Assembly: GCF_009797935.1 (NCBI RefSeq)
Contig: NZ_VOLC01000005.1
Location: forward strand, 124,001 to 188,000
Source: Lunatibacter salilacus
Lineage (GTDB): Bacteria > Bacteroidota > Bacteroidia > Cytophagales > Cyclobacteriaceae
Reading direction: 5' to 3'
Length of the DNA: 64,000 bases
The notes under the pieces were generated by a model. That model searched no databases, had not been told where the DNA came from, and saw only the letters and a program-made list of their open reading frames with translations. Positions 1-8,596 of the stretch are shown here, piece after piece (within the stretch, counting starts at the first letter, position 1; each line of letters opens with the position of its first letter). The position numbers and the translations under genes were made by a program.

Positions 1-526
1 CTTCAAAATTTTCAAAACACCCGTCATTTACCTGCTGCTGTCTGCATATCAGGTCCAGTTCCACTTTTTTGACAGCAGAGATATCAAGGAAATCGGCAAC
101 AGGTGGGTCATTAAAAGCAATGTGTCCATTTTCACCTATTCCCAGACAAACTAAATCGATAGGGTTTTCTTGTAACAACGCCGAATACCTTGCTATCTCG
201 GCATCTATTTCCGCCAGTCCATTAATATAGTGAACCGCTTTAAAGGAAACGTGATCAAACAGGTGATGTCTAAGGAAATTGGAAAAAAGAGCTGGGGACG
301 AATCGGAAAGGCCAATATATTCATCCATATGGAAAGCGGTAATTCGCCTCCAAGGGATTTGGTTACTTTTTCGCAGGTAGGCTAGTGTATCCGATTGGGA
401 AGGGGCGGCTGCAAAAATAACCCGAAGCCCCTCCTTGGTACGTAATAGCTCTAGCAGTTTTGCTTCTACAGCCCTTCCGGCTGCTGTTCCCATCTCGGAT
501 CGGTTTTCGTAACGGTGTAATTTCAT
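1..526 (-). CDS. NagB-type glucosamine-6-phosphate deaminase family protein (C-terminus cut by window edge)
   Basis: The reverse strand reads about 175 residues starting MKLHRYENRSEMGTAAG and containing the family signature GIGENGHIAFNDPP. This family deaminates and isomerises glucosamine-6-phosphate to fructose-6-phosphate in the cytoplasm, or acts on a related sugar phosphate. An in-frame TAA lies four codons upstream, so ATG at 526 is the only normal start. The segment from FHMDEYIGL to the GENGH motif is where the active-site residues of this fold lie. The C-terminal part lies outside the window. It is downstream of a SusC/SusD/Gfo-Idh set on the same strand, although a gap of about 380 bases separates it from the oxidoreductase. 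Family assignment is firm; the exact substrate is not, because NagB-like and 6-phosphogluconolactonase-like proteins share the fold. Confidence 0.85.
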   Translation of the reverse strand, partial: MKLHRYENRSEMGTAAGRAVEAKLLELLRTKEGLRVIFAAAPSQSDTLAYLRKSNQIPWRRITAFHMDEYIGLSDSSPALFSNFLRHHLFDHVSFKAVHYINGLAEIDAEIARYSALLQENPIDLVCLGIGENGHIAFNDPPVADFLDISAVKKVELDLICRQQQVNDGCFENFE

Positions 527-909
527 GTGGATGCAATTTATTATTCTTTTTCAATAGCTTAAAGCAGTCTGTCAACATTTTCATCATTGGCTTTACCCCA
601 AAGAAACCAATGACGATAAATAAAAACGCTAAAAACCAACAAAGGCAGGGAAACTACCGGTATCAGATTAAATATGCCATTATTCTTTTCAAAATGAAAA
701 CCAAAATGCCAGATGCAATGGAACTAATACTAACAAGAAAATAGGAGACCTTCTGAAATAGCAGAGAATCATAGATTTGGATCAAAGAATTCTCCTTCCT
801 CTTAATTTCCAAAATACTGACTAAATATTTATAATGCACCGGCCGTAATGGAATCAAAAATTTCGGCAGGAACTTTTTATGGTATCCTGCCGAATTAAGA
901 AAGAAAATA
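527..909. other. Intergenic stretch with possible degraded membrane-protein remnant
   Basis: No intact gene is seen. On the minus strand a hydrophobic open frame (857 to 663, TTG start) ends at a TGA. A second frame then continues with another hydrophobic stretch (roughly 690 to 545), rich in Leu, Val, Phe and Ile and ending in KANDENVDRLL before a stop. Reading the two frames together would give a small membrane protein with two or three membrane segments. This may be a frameshifted remnant or chance composition. No family was recognised. Confidence 0.25.
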
Positions 910-2262
910 TTAGACTTTTGGTTCCCAGCCTTTCTGATAAGCTCTTTTCCAAAGTCGTTGAGCTGGTTTGTTATTTAGAATATGACCGTTTTGGGGGTCG
1001 ACATGCAGGGTCTCTCCTGTTCGCTGGGCGATATTTCCCAGCTGACAAAGCAAGGTACTCATATGTCCGCTGACAATATCGGAATTTAAGGGAGTACCCT
1101 GCCGGATACTTGAAAAAAGGTTTTGAATATGCAAACTGTCTAGATTTTGGGCAGGATTAGCCAAATCTCTGGCATCTATTACAGTATCATTCTTCACCTC
1201 TTTTACTAGGTTGTTTTTAAGGTCATAAATGGAATAGGCATTCCCTCCGTCAATTTTGAGTGCTCCAGTCTCTCCATAGAACATCACGCCGACGCTGGCC
1301 CCTTCAATAAGGTGTCCATTACAGCTTCTGCCTTCCCAGGTGATCTTGGAGTTATTATCAAATTCCAAACTGATTGTTTGGGTATCCGGAGTCTCCCAAT
1401 CATCATCATAACGGTACCTTCCCCCTGCAGAAGTCACTCTAGTGGGGTATTCTACTCCAAGCCCCCACCTAGCTATGTCCACCATATGGGTTCCGTTGTT
1501 CAATGCCTCACCAGTACCCCAGTTCCAGAACCAGTGCCAGTTATAATGTACTAAATTATCCCGGAACTCTTCCCGTGGAGCAGGTCCCTGCCACAATTCA
1601 AAATCCAACCAATCCGGAACGGCCGTTTTTTTCCCGACACCTATTGGTCCTCGGTTATTGGTATACCATGTCTTTGCGTAATAAGGCCGGCCAATTGCCC
1701 CACTTTTCAACTCGGCAATTCCAGCTATCACATTTGGCCATGACCTTCTTTGATTTCCCATCTGAAGAACCCGTCTATATTTAGAAGCCGCTTCTATCAG
1801 GAGTTCTCCTTCATTCGGATTATGACTCGCAGGTTTTTCGAGATAAACATCCTTTCCCGCCTGACAAGCCATGATGGCTGCCGGCGCATGCCAATGATCT
1901 GGAGCTGCTACCACCAAAACATCTACGTCCTTATCCTCTAGACTCTTTCTAAAATCAGGAACAGCTTTGGGTGAAAAATCCTGAATTTTACCTACGGATC
2001 CGATGCATTTCTCTGCCGCCCGCTTATCCACGTCACAGATATGGATTACCTCACAATTGTCCTGTTTGGCAAAATTGCCAGCAAGGGCATTACCCCTGCT
2101 GTTAACTCCCATTACCGAAACCTTGATACGGTCATTGGCACCAACTATTTTACCGTAGCTTTTTGCCGAAAAAGACGGCAACATACCTGCTAGGGAAAAA
2201 ACGGTCGTACTGGCTACCGCCTTTTTTATAAATGTTCTTCGTGAATCGTTCGTCTCGTTCAT
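910..2262 (-). CDS. Gfo/Idh/MocA family oxidoreductase with Tat signal
   Basis: This 450-residue protein belongs to the NAD(P)-dependent sugar dehydrogenase family. The N-terminus carries a twin-arginine export signal (SRRTFIKKAV, residues 7-16), then a Rossmann segment (VSVMGVNSRGNA, about 48-59) and the family EKP motif (LEKPASHN, 141-148). A conserved GTHMVDIARWGLG segment lies near residue 258. Members of this exported subgroup are common in Bacteroidota and Planctomycetota next to susCD, where they are thought to oxidise or epimerise sugars or inositols in the periplasm. It starts 15 bases after the SusD stop, so it is very probably in the susCD operon. The substrate cannot be read from sequence. 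Confidence 0.92.
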   Translation of the reverse strand: MNETNDSRRTFIKKAVASTTVFSLAGMLPSFSAKSYGKIVGANDRIKVSVMGVNSRGNALAGNFAKQDNCEVIHICDVDKRAAEKCIGSVGKIQDFSPKAVPDFRKSLEDKDVDVLVVAAPDHWHAPAAIMACQAGKDVYLEKPASHNPNEGELLIEAASKYRRVLQMGNQRRSWPNVIAGIAELKSGAIGRPYYAKTWYTNNRGPIGVGKKTAVPDWLDFELWQGPAPREEFRDNLVHYNWHWFWNWGTGEALNNGTHMVDIARWGLGVEYPTRVTSAGGRYRYDDDWETPDTQTISLEFDNNSKITWEGRSCNGHLIEGASVGVMFYGETGALKIDGGNAYSIYDLKNNLVKEVKNDTVIDARDLANPAQNLDSLHIQNLFSSIRQGTPLNSDIVSGHMSTLLCQLGNIAQRTGETLHVDPQNGHILNNKPAQRLWKRAYQKGWEPKV

Positions 2263-2277
2263 ATGCTTATGTTCTGG

Positions 2278-3978
2278 TTAGTACCCCGGGTTTTGTTGAA
2301 AATCTGCTCCCAAATTTAAGTCAATTTGACTCTGAGGAATCGGCCAGAGGCGATTATGCTCCTGGATATTTGCTCCCGGCAACATTGGGTTGTCATTGTA
2401 TCGTCGGGTTCTTTCTATCAATTTGTTGGTACGGAGCAGCGTAATCATTCTCATTTCCTCAGCATAGAGTTCCCGTATACGCTCATCCAAAATATAATCC
2501 AAATCAACATCGCCCGGACTTACCGGTGTAGCGTTGGCTCTTCTACGCACCTCATTGATATCCTCCGCCGCTGCCGGGGTATTGCCAACCCCTAGATAGG
2601 CTTCCGCACGGAGAAGATAGGTCTCAGCAAGTCTCATAGCATAAAAATCCGTATGAACGGCACCTCCACCACCTTGGGCTGGATTGTCAAGCGTGGCCTG
2701 AATTACCGGCTCCCAGGTCTTCATGAAAAACGGATAAATGTAATTGGTGGTGTCTTTCAATAAATTTCTGCTACCTGCGGGATAGAGGGAGAGGTCTATT
2801 CGTTGATTGTGAAATGATGATTGGGGATTATCAAAAAAGAAGTTTCGCTTTATGTTATGTTCTGCGTTTCTGATATCGTTTTCCCAATCGCCCTGCCATA
2901 CCTCGAAAAAGACCAAATCTGTCCCTCTGGATCTGGCGACTTGCCTGCCTAGTGTATCTTGAAACCCAGTGTGAAAGGAAGGTAATCCATCTGGCGTGGT
3001 TCCAAAACTAAAGGTGCGTGGTCCATAAATACCTGACCAATAATTATTACTTCCTCCTATAGGCATTTGAGGTTCAAATTGTATCGCCCATATCGTCTCC
3101 GTATTTGTAGCTGAATTTTGGTTCCCATACCTAAACAAATCGTAGTATACGTCTCCCGATCCAAATACGTCTGTTTGAGCCCCGAAACGCTCTGTCATAA
3201 GCGCATAATCATAGTCATCTATTACCTGAGAGGAGGATTCAACTGCCAATTCAAATTTGGACTGGGCAAGATACGCCTCTGTCAACAGATGAAGAGCAGC
3301 ACCCTGAGTGAGACGGCCCGGTGCCTGCTCCGCGCCAGGGGCGGGGAGGTTTTCCCCGGCAAATATTAAATCCTCCTCAATAAGTTGATACACCTCTGTC
3401 GCGGGAGTTCTGACAAAATCCACTTTGGCTTCTCTTATCGGCTCTCTATTCAGCGGAATGTCTCCCCATAATGTCACTGCAATTCGATATGACCAGGCCC
3501 TGAAAAATTTTGCCTCAGCCAAGTATTGATTTTTTTGCTGGTCACTATTCCATGTAATTTCTTGCGAATTCTCTATGACCTCAATTAATATATTAGCCAT
3601 TTGAATGTGTTTGTACAGATATAGCCACCAATTGCGGATCACGGGGTACTCAGGATGTACACTTGTTTCATAGTTAGTCAAAAACCTTTGACCACCTGGT
3701 GTCTCGCCATCATACCCGATATCTGTACCCAATCCAAACAATCCGAAGCTCTGATCGCCGCCATTTCTATACCATCTTAATCTCACATCCGAATACAGGC
3801 CTATCAACCCTTGATTTACCCCTTCTGGTGTAGAATAGGCATTAGTAAGTGTTAGAAAATCAAGCGGTCTTTCCCGCATCAATTCGTCATCCATACAACT
3901 TGACAAAAGGAACACTGCAAAAACTAGGCTCAATCGTCTGTAGATAACCTGGTTTATATTTATAATTATAGTTCTCAT
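2278..3978 (-). CDS. RagB/SusD family outer-membrane lipoprotein
   Basis: This is a 566-residue SusD-type substrate-binding lipoprotein. A signal peptide ends in the lipobox LLSSC (Cys28). The helical TPR-like core follows (EAKFFRAWSYRIAV, about 153-166; ALHLLTEAYLAQSKFELAV further on). The C-terminal DERIRELYAEEMRMITLLR segment and the RLWPIPQSQIDLN...QNPGY ending are typical of the family. SusD forms the lid over the SusC barrel on the cell surface. The susC gene ends 15 bases upstream, giving the usual susC-susD order. The ligand is unknown; the downstream Gfo/Idh oxidoreductase and NagB-type deaminase suggest a sugar or amino sugar. Confidence 0.96.
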   Translation of the reverse strand: MRTIIININQVIYRRLSLVFAVFLLSSCMDDELMRERPLDFLTLTNAYSTPEGVNQGLIGLYSDVRLRWYRNGGDQSFGLFGLGTDIGYDGETPGGQRFLTNYETSVHPEYPVIRNWWLYLYKHIQMANILIEVIENSQEITWNSDQQKNQYLAEAKFFRAWSYRIAVTLWGDIPLNREPIREAKVDFVRTPATEVYQLIEEDLIFAGENLPAPGAEQAPGRLTQGAALHLLTEAYLAQSKFELAVESSSQVIDDYDYALMTERFGAQTDVFGSGDVYYDLFRYGNQNSATNTETIWAIQFEPQMPIGGSNNYWSGIYGPRTFSFGTTPDGLPSFHTGFQDTLGRQVARSRGTDLVFFEVWQGDWENDIRNAEHNIKRNFFFDNPQSSFHNQRIDLSLYPAGSRNLLKDTTNYIYPFFMKTWEPVIQATLDNPAQGGGGAVHTDFYAMRLAETYLLRAEAYLGVGNTPAAAEDINEVRRRANATPVSPGDVDLDYILDERIRELYAEEMRMITLLRTNKLIERTRRYNDNPMLPGANIQEHNRLWPIPQSQIDLNLGADFQQNPGY

Positions 3979-3993
3979 GATTGATTCTTTTTA

Positions 3994-6900
3994 TTAAAAA
4001 CTAAGTTTTACACCTAAAATCAGGTTTCTCATCATCAAATCTGTCACCCCTCCAATTTCGGGATCGAAGCCCTGAAAATTGGTCCACGTGTATAGATTTT
4101 GTCCGGAGAGGTACGCTTGCAGATTTTTCACTTTCAAGTTATCCAACACACGTTGATTGAAACGATAGGATAAGGAAACGTCCTGTAACCGGACGAAACT
4201 ACGGTCCTGATAATTTCCAGATGTAACGGTAGGATAATTATAGACAGCAGGAGCATCACTTACACCGTTAAACGGAGTCCAATTCTCCCGGATCGCCGGC
4301 ATATTGATCCGGTTGGCATAGTCGAAATCAGAAGTAGCTTCTAAGAGCTCCCTGTTATTCTGAATATAATATCCATTTCCTCCCTGTATTGAATTAAGCG
4401 TAAAAGACAAGGTAAAATTTTGATAGTATAAATTATTCCCAATACTAAAACGATAATTGGGAGTTGCATACCCCACGATTTGCCTGTCCTCTGCCGGATT
4501 TATTTGGTTGTCACCATTGATATCCTCAAGTCTGAATTGGCCGGGATAAAAGTTACGGTGTGTTTCTCCATTAAAAAACTGCTCTTCTGTCCAAACTCCC
4601 CCAGCCCGTTTATAGTCGAAAATGGCGCTGATGGGATGTCCTATAAACCATTGGTTTCCAATATCGTCTTTCCCATCTCCATATAAATCAACGATTTGAT
4701 CCCGGTTTAACGCAAACACAAACCTGCTTTCCCATCGAACAGGACTGATGACATTTACCGTCCGTAATTCCAGTTCAACGCCCCGATTTTCAATGCCTCC
4801 AATATTCGTCCATACGTTATTGAACCCTGTGGCCCCCGGTAGGGACCTAGTTACCAAGACATTGTCGGTATTTGCAACATAAAAATCGATTTCACCTGAA
4901 ATCCTGTCCTTAAATAAAATATAATCTATTCCAAAGTTAGTGGATCTGGTAGTTTCCCATCCCAAAAGCGAATTACCGAGAGTTGTAGGTCCAATTCCAA
5001 TGGCGGAGGACGCTCCAAAAACATAATCCAATACGCCCATGCGGGTTAAACTAGAGTATCTCCCAATACCTTGATTTCCATTTTCGCCATACGATACCCT
5101 GAATTTCATAAAATCCAGCCATCCATTGGTCCCGTCCATAAAATCTTCCTCAGATAATGTCCAGGCAGCAGAAACGGAGGGGAAATTGGCAAATTTGTTA
5201 TTCTCGCCAAATCCGGAGAATCCATCTCTCCTGAATGTCCCCGTAAGTAAGTACTTGTTGTCATACACATAACTGAACCGTCCCATATATCCAACAGCTC
5301 CTTCCTCCCATGCGCCGGAACTTATGGTAGGTTGCTCTGCAAATCCCACATTGTTGTATCCAAGTATTTCATTGGAAAACCGCACAGCATTTATTCCATT
5401 GCTATTCCCAAATGACCTCTCTGTCGTGTACACAAACGTCCCGCTCAATCTATGGCGTTCTGCAAATTCAGTTGAATAGTTGACGATATTGTTAATGACC
5501 CAATCAGTGGTATTGGAATTATTAATAATTGCCTGACCGTTTCGAATCAGCCCATCATAAACGGTACTAGGGTGGAATGTGTTGTTTGAGACAGTGTTTT
5601 GATTGTTAGAATAATTAAATTCATACGTTAGGCCCTCGATCATGGGAACATCAATGCGGGTATAGGCCGTGGCAAATAGATTTTTACGTAATTCTTCATT
5701 TTGAGACAATTCCCCACTTAGCGGATGTCTCATCAAAAACTCATCGTTAAACAATGCCGGATAAACGCCATTCTCATCGTATTTACTAGCCAAAGGACTG
5801 GCATTTCTAGCGTATAGCATGCTTGCCGGAATTCCTGAATGATCCCGAAAAGAATATAAGGTGTTTAACCCCACAGTGATCCAATCGACCAATTTCCCTT
5901 CGATTTTGGAGTTGAGGGTGGTTCTTTTAAATTGGTCATTCACCTGTACCCCTTTCTGATCAGTGAAGGAACCCGATACATAGTAGCTAAACCGGTCTCC
6001 AGAACCTCCAATACTCAGATCGGTATTAGATACGGGTGCAGTTCTTGTAATCTCATTTACCCAGTTTAGTTCATTTCCAGCCAGATAATTAGCACGCTCA
6101 TCTTCAGATTGAAGTACGCCCAAAACCAGATTGTCAGTTCTCTCAGGGTACATGGGTCTGCCTCCATTATCTGTCGCACTAGTTGGATTCTGACCGTACC
6201 AACCGTAAAGGGATTGCATGTAAGTGTAATCTATTAGTTTAGTTACATACTGATCCGCATTCATCATCCTCACCGGTTGATTAGTGTAATCTTGCACACC
6301 GTAATAGGAATTGATATTAATCGTAGGTTCTTTGCTTGTTCCCTTTTTAGTAGTTACAATAATTACCCCATTAGCAGCCCTAGATCCGTAAATTGCGGCT
6401 GCCGATGCATCCTTCAACACATCTATTTGCTCTACATCCGCCACATTTATATCAGAAATTGCACCGTTGAATATTATCCCGTCCAAAACGATAAGCGGAC
6501 GTTGACTGGCGGATAACGTATTTTGGCCCCTAATTGAAAAACTGGGTTCTCCACCTGCTCTAGCCCCTCCCTGTACATTGAGGCCCGGAGAGAAGCCCCT
6601 TAACGCCTGCATTAGGTTCATATTGGCAGCCGGTGGAACGTCGTCCATAGATACACTGACCACCGAACCTGTGAGGTCACTTCTCTTCACAGTTCCATAA
6701 CCGACTACCACTACTTCGTCCAAGGACGAAACCCCTTCGGAAAGTGTTATGTTGATAACGGTTTGGTTCCCAACTTCTACGGACGTAGATTCAAAACCGA
6801 TAAAGGAAAATACCAAGGTTGATCCTTCCGGAACAGTAATTGAGTAATCCCCATCCATATCCGTAACTGCTCCTATGGAGGTCCCTGGAATTGAAATTGT

Positions 6901-7158
6901 TGCACCAGGAATTGGTTCGCCACTGGAATCTACTACCTTACCACTTATAGTAATATCAGCCATCCCCTTTTTCGGCATAATGGATCCCGAATTCTCCTCA
7001 GCCTGTAAAACTGAGGGAGCTAATCCGAACATCAGCGCCAAAATGCTGACCCACAACTTAAGGATTCCGGATCCATATTGATTTCGATTTTCAGACCGAT
7101 TGGAGGTGGGCCTTTGCCCTCTTTCCAGTTTTTTAAATTTGTAATTGTTTTTCATCAT
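3994..7158 (-). CDS. SusC/RagA family TonB-linked outer-membrane transporter
   Basis: This is a TonB-dependent barrel of about 1054 residues that imports ligands handed over by the adjacent SusD. After the signal segment it has a carboxypeptidase-regulatory-like domain (ISGKVVDSSGEPIPGATISI) ending in the extension VPEGSTLVFSFIGFES. The SusC plug signature follows (DEVVVVGYGTVKRSDLTGSV). Then come the plug core with DVLKDASAAAIYGSRAANGV and a 22-strand-type barrel ending in LGVKLSF. There is no N-terminal STN domain, so it is not built for sigma-factor signalling. The frame is open to a GTG at 7194, but ATG at 7158 or 7155 gives a normal start close to the signal segment. Candidate operator sites lie 230-320 bases upstream. 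Confidence 0.95.
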   Translation of the reverse strand: MMKNNYKFKKLERGQRPTSNRSENRNQYGSGILKLWVSILALMFGLAPSVLQAEENSGSIMPKKGMADITISGKVVDSSGEPIPGATISIPGTSIGAVTDMDGDYSITVPEGSTLVFSFIGFESTSVEVGNQTVINITLSEGVSSLDEVVVVGYGTVKRSDLTGSVVSVSMDDVPPAANMNLMQALRGFSPGLNVQGGARAGGEPSFSIRGQNTLSASQRPLIVLDGIIFNGAISDINVADVEQIDVLKDASAAAIYGSRAANGVIIVTTKKGTSKEPTININSYYGVQDYTNQPVRMMNADQYVTKLIDYTYMQSLYGWYGQNPTSATDNGGRPMYPERTDNLVLGVLQSEDERANYLAGNELNWVNEITRTAPVSNTDLSIGGSGDRFSYYVSGSFTDQKGVQVNDQFKRTTLNSKIEGKLVDWITVGLNTLYSFRDHSGIPASMLYARNASPLASKYDENGVYPALFNDEFLMRHPLSGELSQNEELRKNLFATAYTRIDVPMIEGLTYEFNYSNNQNTVSNNTFHPSTVYDGLIRNGQAIINNSNTTDWVINNIVNYSTEFAERHRLSGTFVYTTERSFGNSNGINAVRFSNEILGYNNVGFAEQPTISSGAWEEGAVGYMGRFSYVYDNKYLLTGTFRRDGFSGFGENNKFANFPSVSAAWTLSEEDFMDGTNGWLDFMKFRVSYGENGNQGIGRYSSLTRMGVLDYVFGASSAIGIGPTTLGNSLLGWETTRSTNFGIDYILFKDRISGEIDFYVANTDNVLVTRSLPGATGFNNVWTNIGGIENRGVELELRTVNVISPVRWESRFVFALNRDQIVDLYGDGKDDIGNQWFIGHPISAIFDYKRAGGVWTEEQFFNGETHRNFYPGQFRLEDINGDNQINPAEDRQIVGYATPNYRFSIGNNLYYQNFTLSFTLNSIQGGNGYYIQNNRELLEATSDFDYANRINMPAIRENWTPFNGVSDAPAVYNYPTVTSGNYQDRSFVRLQDVSLSYRFNQRVLDNLKVKNLQAYLSGQNLYTWTNFQGFDPEIGGVTDLMMRNLILGVKLSF

Positions 7159-7206
7159 TGATACATTTTTGCATGAAGTTAAAATATAAGACACCCTGAT
7201 TGTTTA

Positions 7207-7218
7207 CCTTACCGTAAA
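7207..7218. promoter_or_regulatory. Operator-like half-site upstream of susC
   Basis: The sequence CCTTACCGTAAA lies about 50 bases upstream of the likely susC start. Its reverse complement TTTACGGTAAGG resembles the core TCGGTAACG/TACGGTAACG of the two sites at 7387 and 7462. It may be a third, weaker binding site for the same regulator. Similarity over about 9 bases could be chance. Confidence 0.3.
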
Positions 7219-7386
7219 TGAATACATTTTCATTTTATCGCTTACTGAACTTTTTTTAACTAATTTAATATTTTAAAATTTAATCTTTATTAATCGGAAA
7301 GATTTAATTTAATCTTGATAAATCCTTATTGTACTATCAATTGTCTGTTTTTAAATCAAAATAACCAATATGTCAACAACTAAAAT

Positions 7387-7399
7387 GGGTACGTTACCG
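7387..7399 (+). promoter_or_regulatory. 13-bp operator-like site, copy 1
   Basis: GGGTACGTTACCG, followed by AAATTT. It is the exact reverse complement of the copy at 7462-7474. Each copy has an internal dyad (GGTA...TACC). A pair of inverted sites 62 bases apart, centre to centre 75, upstream of a susC operon suggests a repressor or activator that can bind at two positions. The LacI-type regulator at 11456 is a local candidate, but this is inference. Confidence 0.5.
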
Positions 7400-7461
7400 A
7401 AATTTAAACCACCTCAGATATTTCCAGTTTATTTCTTGCTTCTTAGCTTGTTTACCATCTA

Positions 7462-7474
7462 CGGTAACGTACCC
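7462..7474 (-). promoter_or_regulatory. 13-bp operator-like site, copy 2 (inverted)
   Basis: CGGTAACGTACCC, followed by GAAATTTT. It is a perfect reverse complement of 7387-7399. The flanks downstream of each copy also match (GAAATTT in both). Confidence 0.5.
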
Positions 7475-7709
7475 GAAATTTTAAAATATTATTTAAGATA
7501 AAAAAGTTATTCATCAAATATTTATCAATTTCATCAATATTAATTAAAAGTGTAAAGTGGATGTCATTCTATCTACTGGATACCAATGCCGGTAGGATTC
7601 ACTTTGAGCGGTTCCTGGAAGTATTTCATAGTGGTAAATGAATGTCTATCGACAAATCTATGGAATCTGGTAGAAACAAGGTAAAATAATGTGGTGGATT
7701 AGAGCGAGA

Positions 7710-7809
7710 CGAGCTACATGCCCCGTTTAGAAGTTAGGCCCACAGTAGCTCGCCAAATACGGTTGCAAAAGAAGCAACATCCGTCAATCCTACCGCCTTG
7801 CGGCCTAAC
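7710..7809. repeat. Structured segment with interleaved inverted repeats
   Basis: Three complementary pairs are visible. CGAGCTAC (7710-7717) pairs with GTAGCTCG (7745-7752). GTTAGGCC (7733-7740) pairs with GGCCTAAC (7802-7809). GTTGC (7762-7766) pairs with GCAAC (7774-7778). The first two pairs interleave, as in a pseudoknot, so they may form alternative structures. It could be a small structured RNA, a protein-binding element or a mobile-element scar. Confidence 0.3.
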
Positions 7810-7835
7810 GGTTATCTTTTTAGTCAGTAATAGAC

Positions 7836-8519
7836 CTACTGAAAAACCCACCCGACAAATAATCCGTAATTGGGCTTAAACGTCTTTTCTGGACCATATT
7901 GATCCAAATTGGCACCTAAGCCAAAGCTCAAATCATTTAACTTCAAACCAGATCGAAGCTGGAGGAAGCTCCTGGCATGATGATTCTGCTGAATGCCATG
8001 TACATACATAAATTGGAACCTAGTATATAGGTTCGTTTTAGGACTGACCTTAGGTTTATACTCATAGATGCCGAATAGCTCCGCATTTTTACTAGAACTC
8101 AAGAAAAAAGTGGCGATGGTCACTGCTACCCATTCCCTGTTGGCAACCGAATGCTGCGCCCCAACTACAGGGGAAAAACCCACCACGTTATTGACGGTAG
8201 TCCCTGCTACCAAACCGAAACCCTTATAGAAGTTGTAATTAACCAACACGGGCATTACCTGGTCCAAATCTTCCTTTTGGTTGTTATAACTGGAGGAAAA
8301 GGTGGCTACACTTAAAAATCCAAACTTGCTTTGCGGAGTAAATTTTTTCTTTACCACCATTTGGAAAAAGAGCCTGTTATTTCCGGCCATAAACTCTACT
8401 GGCGTAGGTACTTTAGGAACAAACTCTTGTGCATGTCCGAAATAAAAGATTCCAAGAAACAAGGTCCCGAAAAGAATTATTGTTTTTAATCTGAAGATTA
8501 GCTTTGTCAGAAATATCAT
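7836..8519 (-). CDS. Predicted outer-membrane beta-barrel protein, unknown function
   Basis: This protein has about 227 residues. A long hydrophobic signal peptide ends at FYFGHAQ, followed by QEFVPKVPTPVEFM. The rest is alternating, aromatic-rich beta strand (GFLSVATFSSSYNN, FQFMYVHGIQ, FLQLRSGLKL) and ends in GLFVGWVFQ with a C-terminal aromatic, as in small outer-membrane barrels. No family was recognised with certainty. The frame is open to a TTG at 8546, but ATG at 8519 starts the signal peptide cleanly. A 9-bp inverted repeat lies just upstream of this ATG. The Crp/Fnr-type regulator gene sits 77 bases upstream on the same strand and may control it. Confidence 0.75.
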   Translation of the reverse strand: MIFLTKLIFRLKTIILFGTLFLGIFYFGHAQEFVPKVPTPVEFMAGNNRLFFQMVVKKKFTPQSKFGFLSVATFSSSYNNQKEDLDQVMPVLVNYNFYKGFGLVAGTTVNNVVGFSPVVGAQHSVANREWVAVTIATFFLSSSKNAELFGIYEYKPKVSPKTNLYTRFQFMYVHGIQQNHHARSFLQLRSGLKLNDLSFGLGANLDQYGPEKTFKPNYGLFVGWVFQ

Positions 8520-8521
8520 GG

Positions 8522-8549
8522 GCTTTGCATTAATTAGTTTATGCAAAGC
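8522..8549 (-). promoter_or_regulatory. Hairpin or operator immediately before the start codon
   Basis: GCTTTGCAT (8522-8530) and ATGCAAAGC (8541-8549) form a perfect 9-bp inverted repeat with a 10-base AT-rich loop. The repeat ends two bases before the ATG of the barrel-protein gene. In the mRNA it could fold over the ribosome-binding region; as DNA it could be a dimeric operator. Confidence 0.45.
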
Positions 8550-8596
8550 TCAGGTAAAAACGGAAATTAAACGTTGCCCTATGTCAATGATCCGAG

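Larger units (their letters stand above)
7159..7835. other. AT-rich susC upstream region plus structured segment
   Basis: No gene was found. The half next to susC (7200-7510) is very AT-rich and holds the operator-like repeats at 7387-7399 and 7462-7474. The other half (about 7690-7815) is more GC-rich and contains several short complementary segments, annotated separately. No promoter can be assigned with confidence. Confidence 0.5.

Noticed and set aside
7733-7809. Integron attC site
   Set aside because: GTTAGGC and GCCTAAC are present but in the reverse order for a single attC, and no integrase or cassette is nearby.
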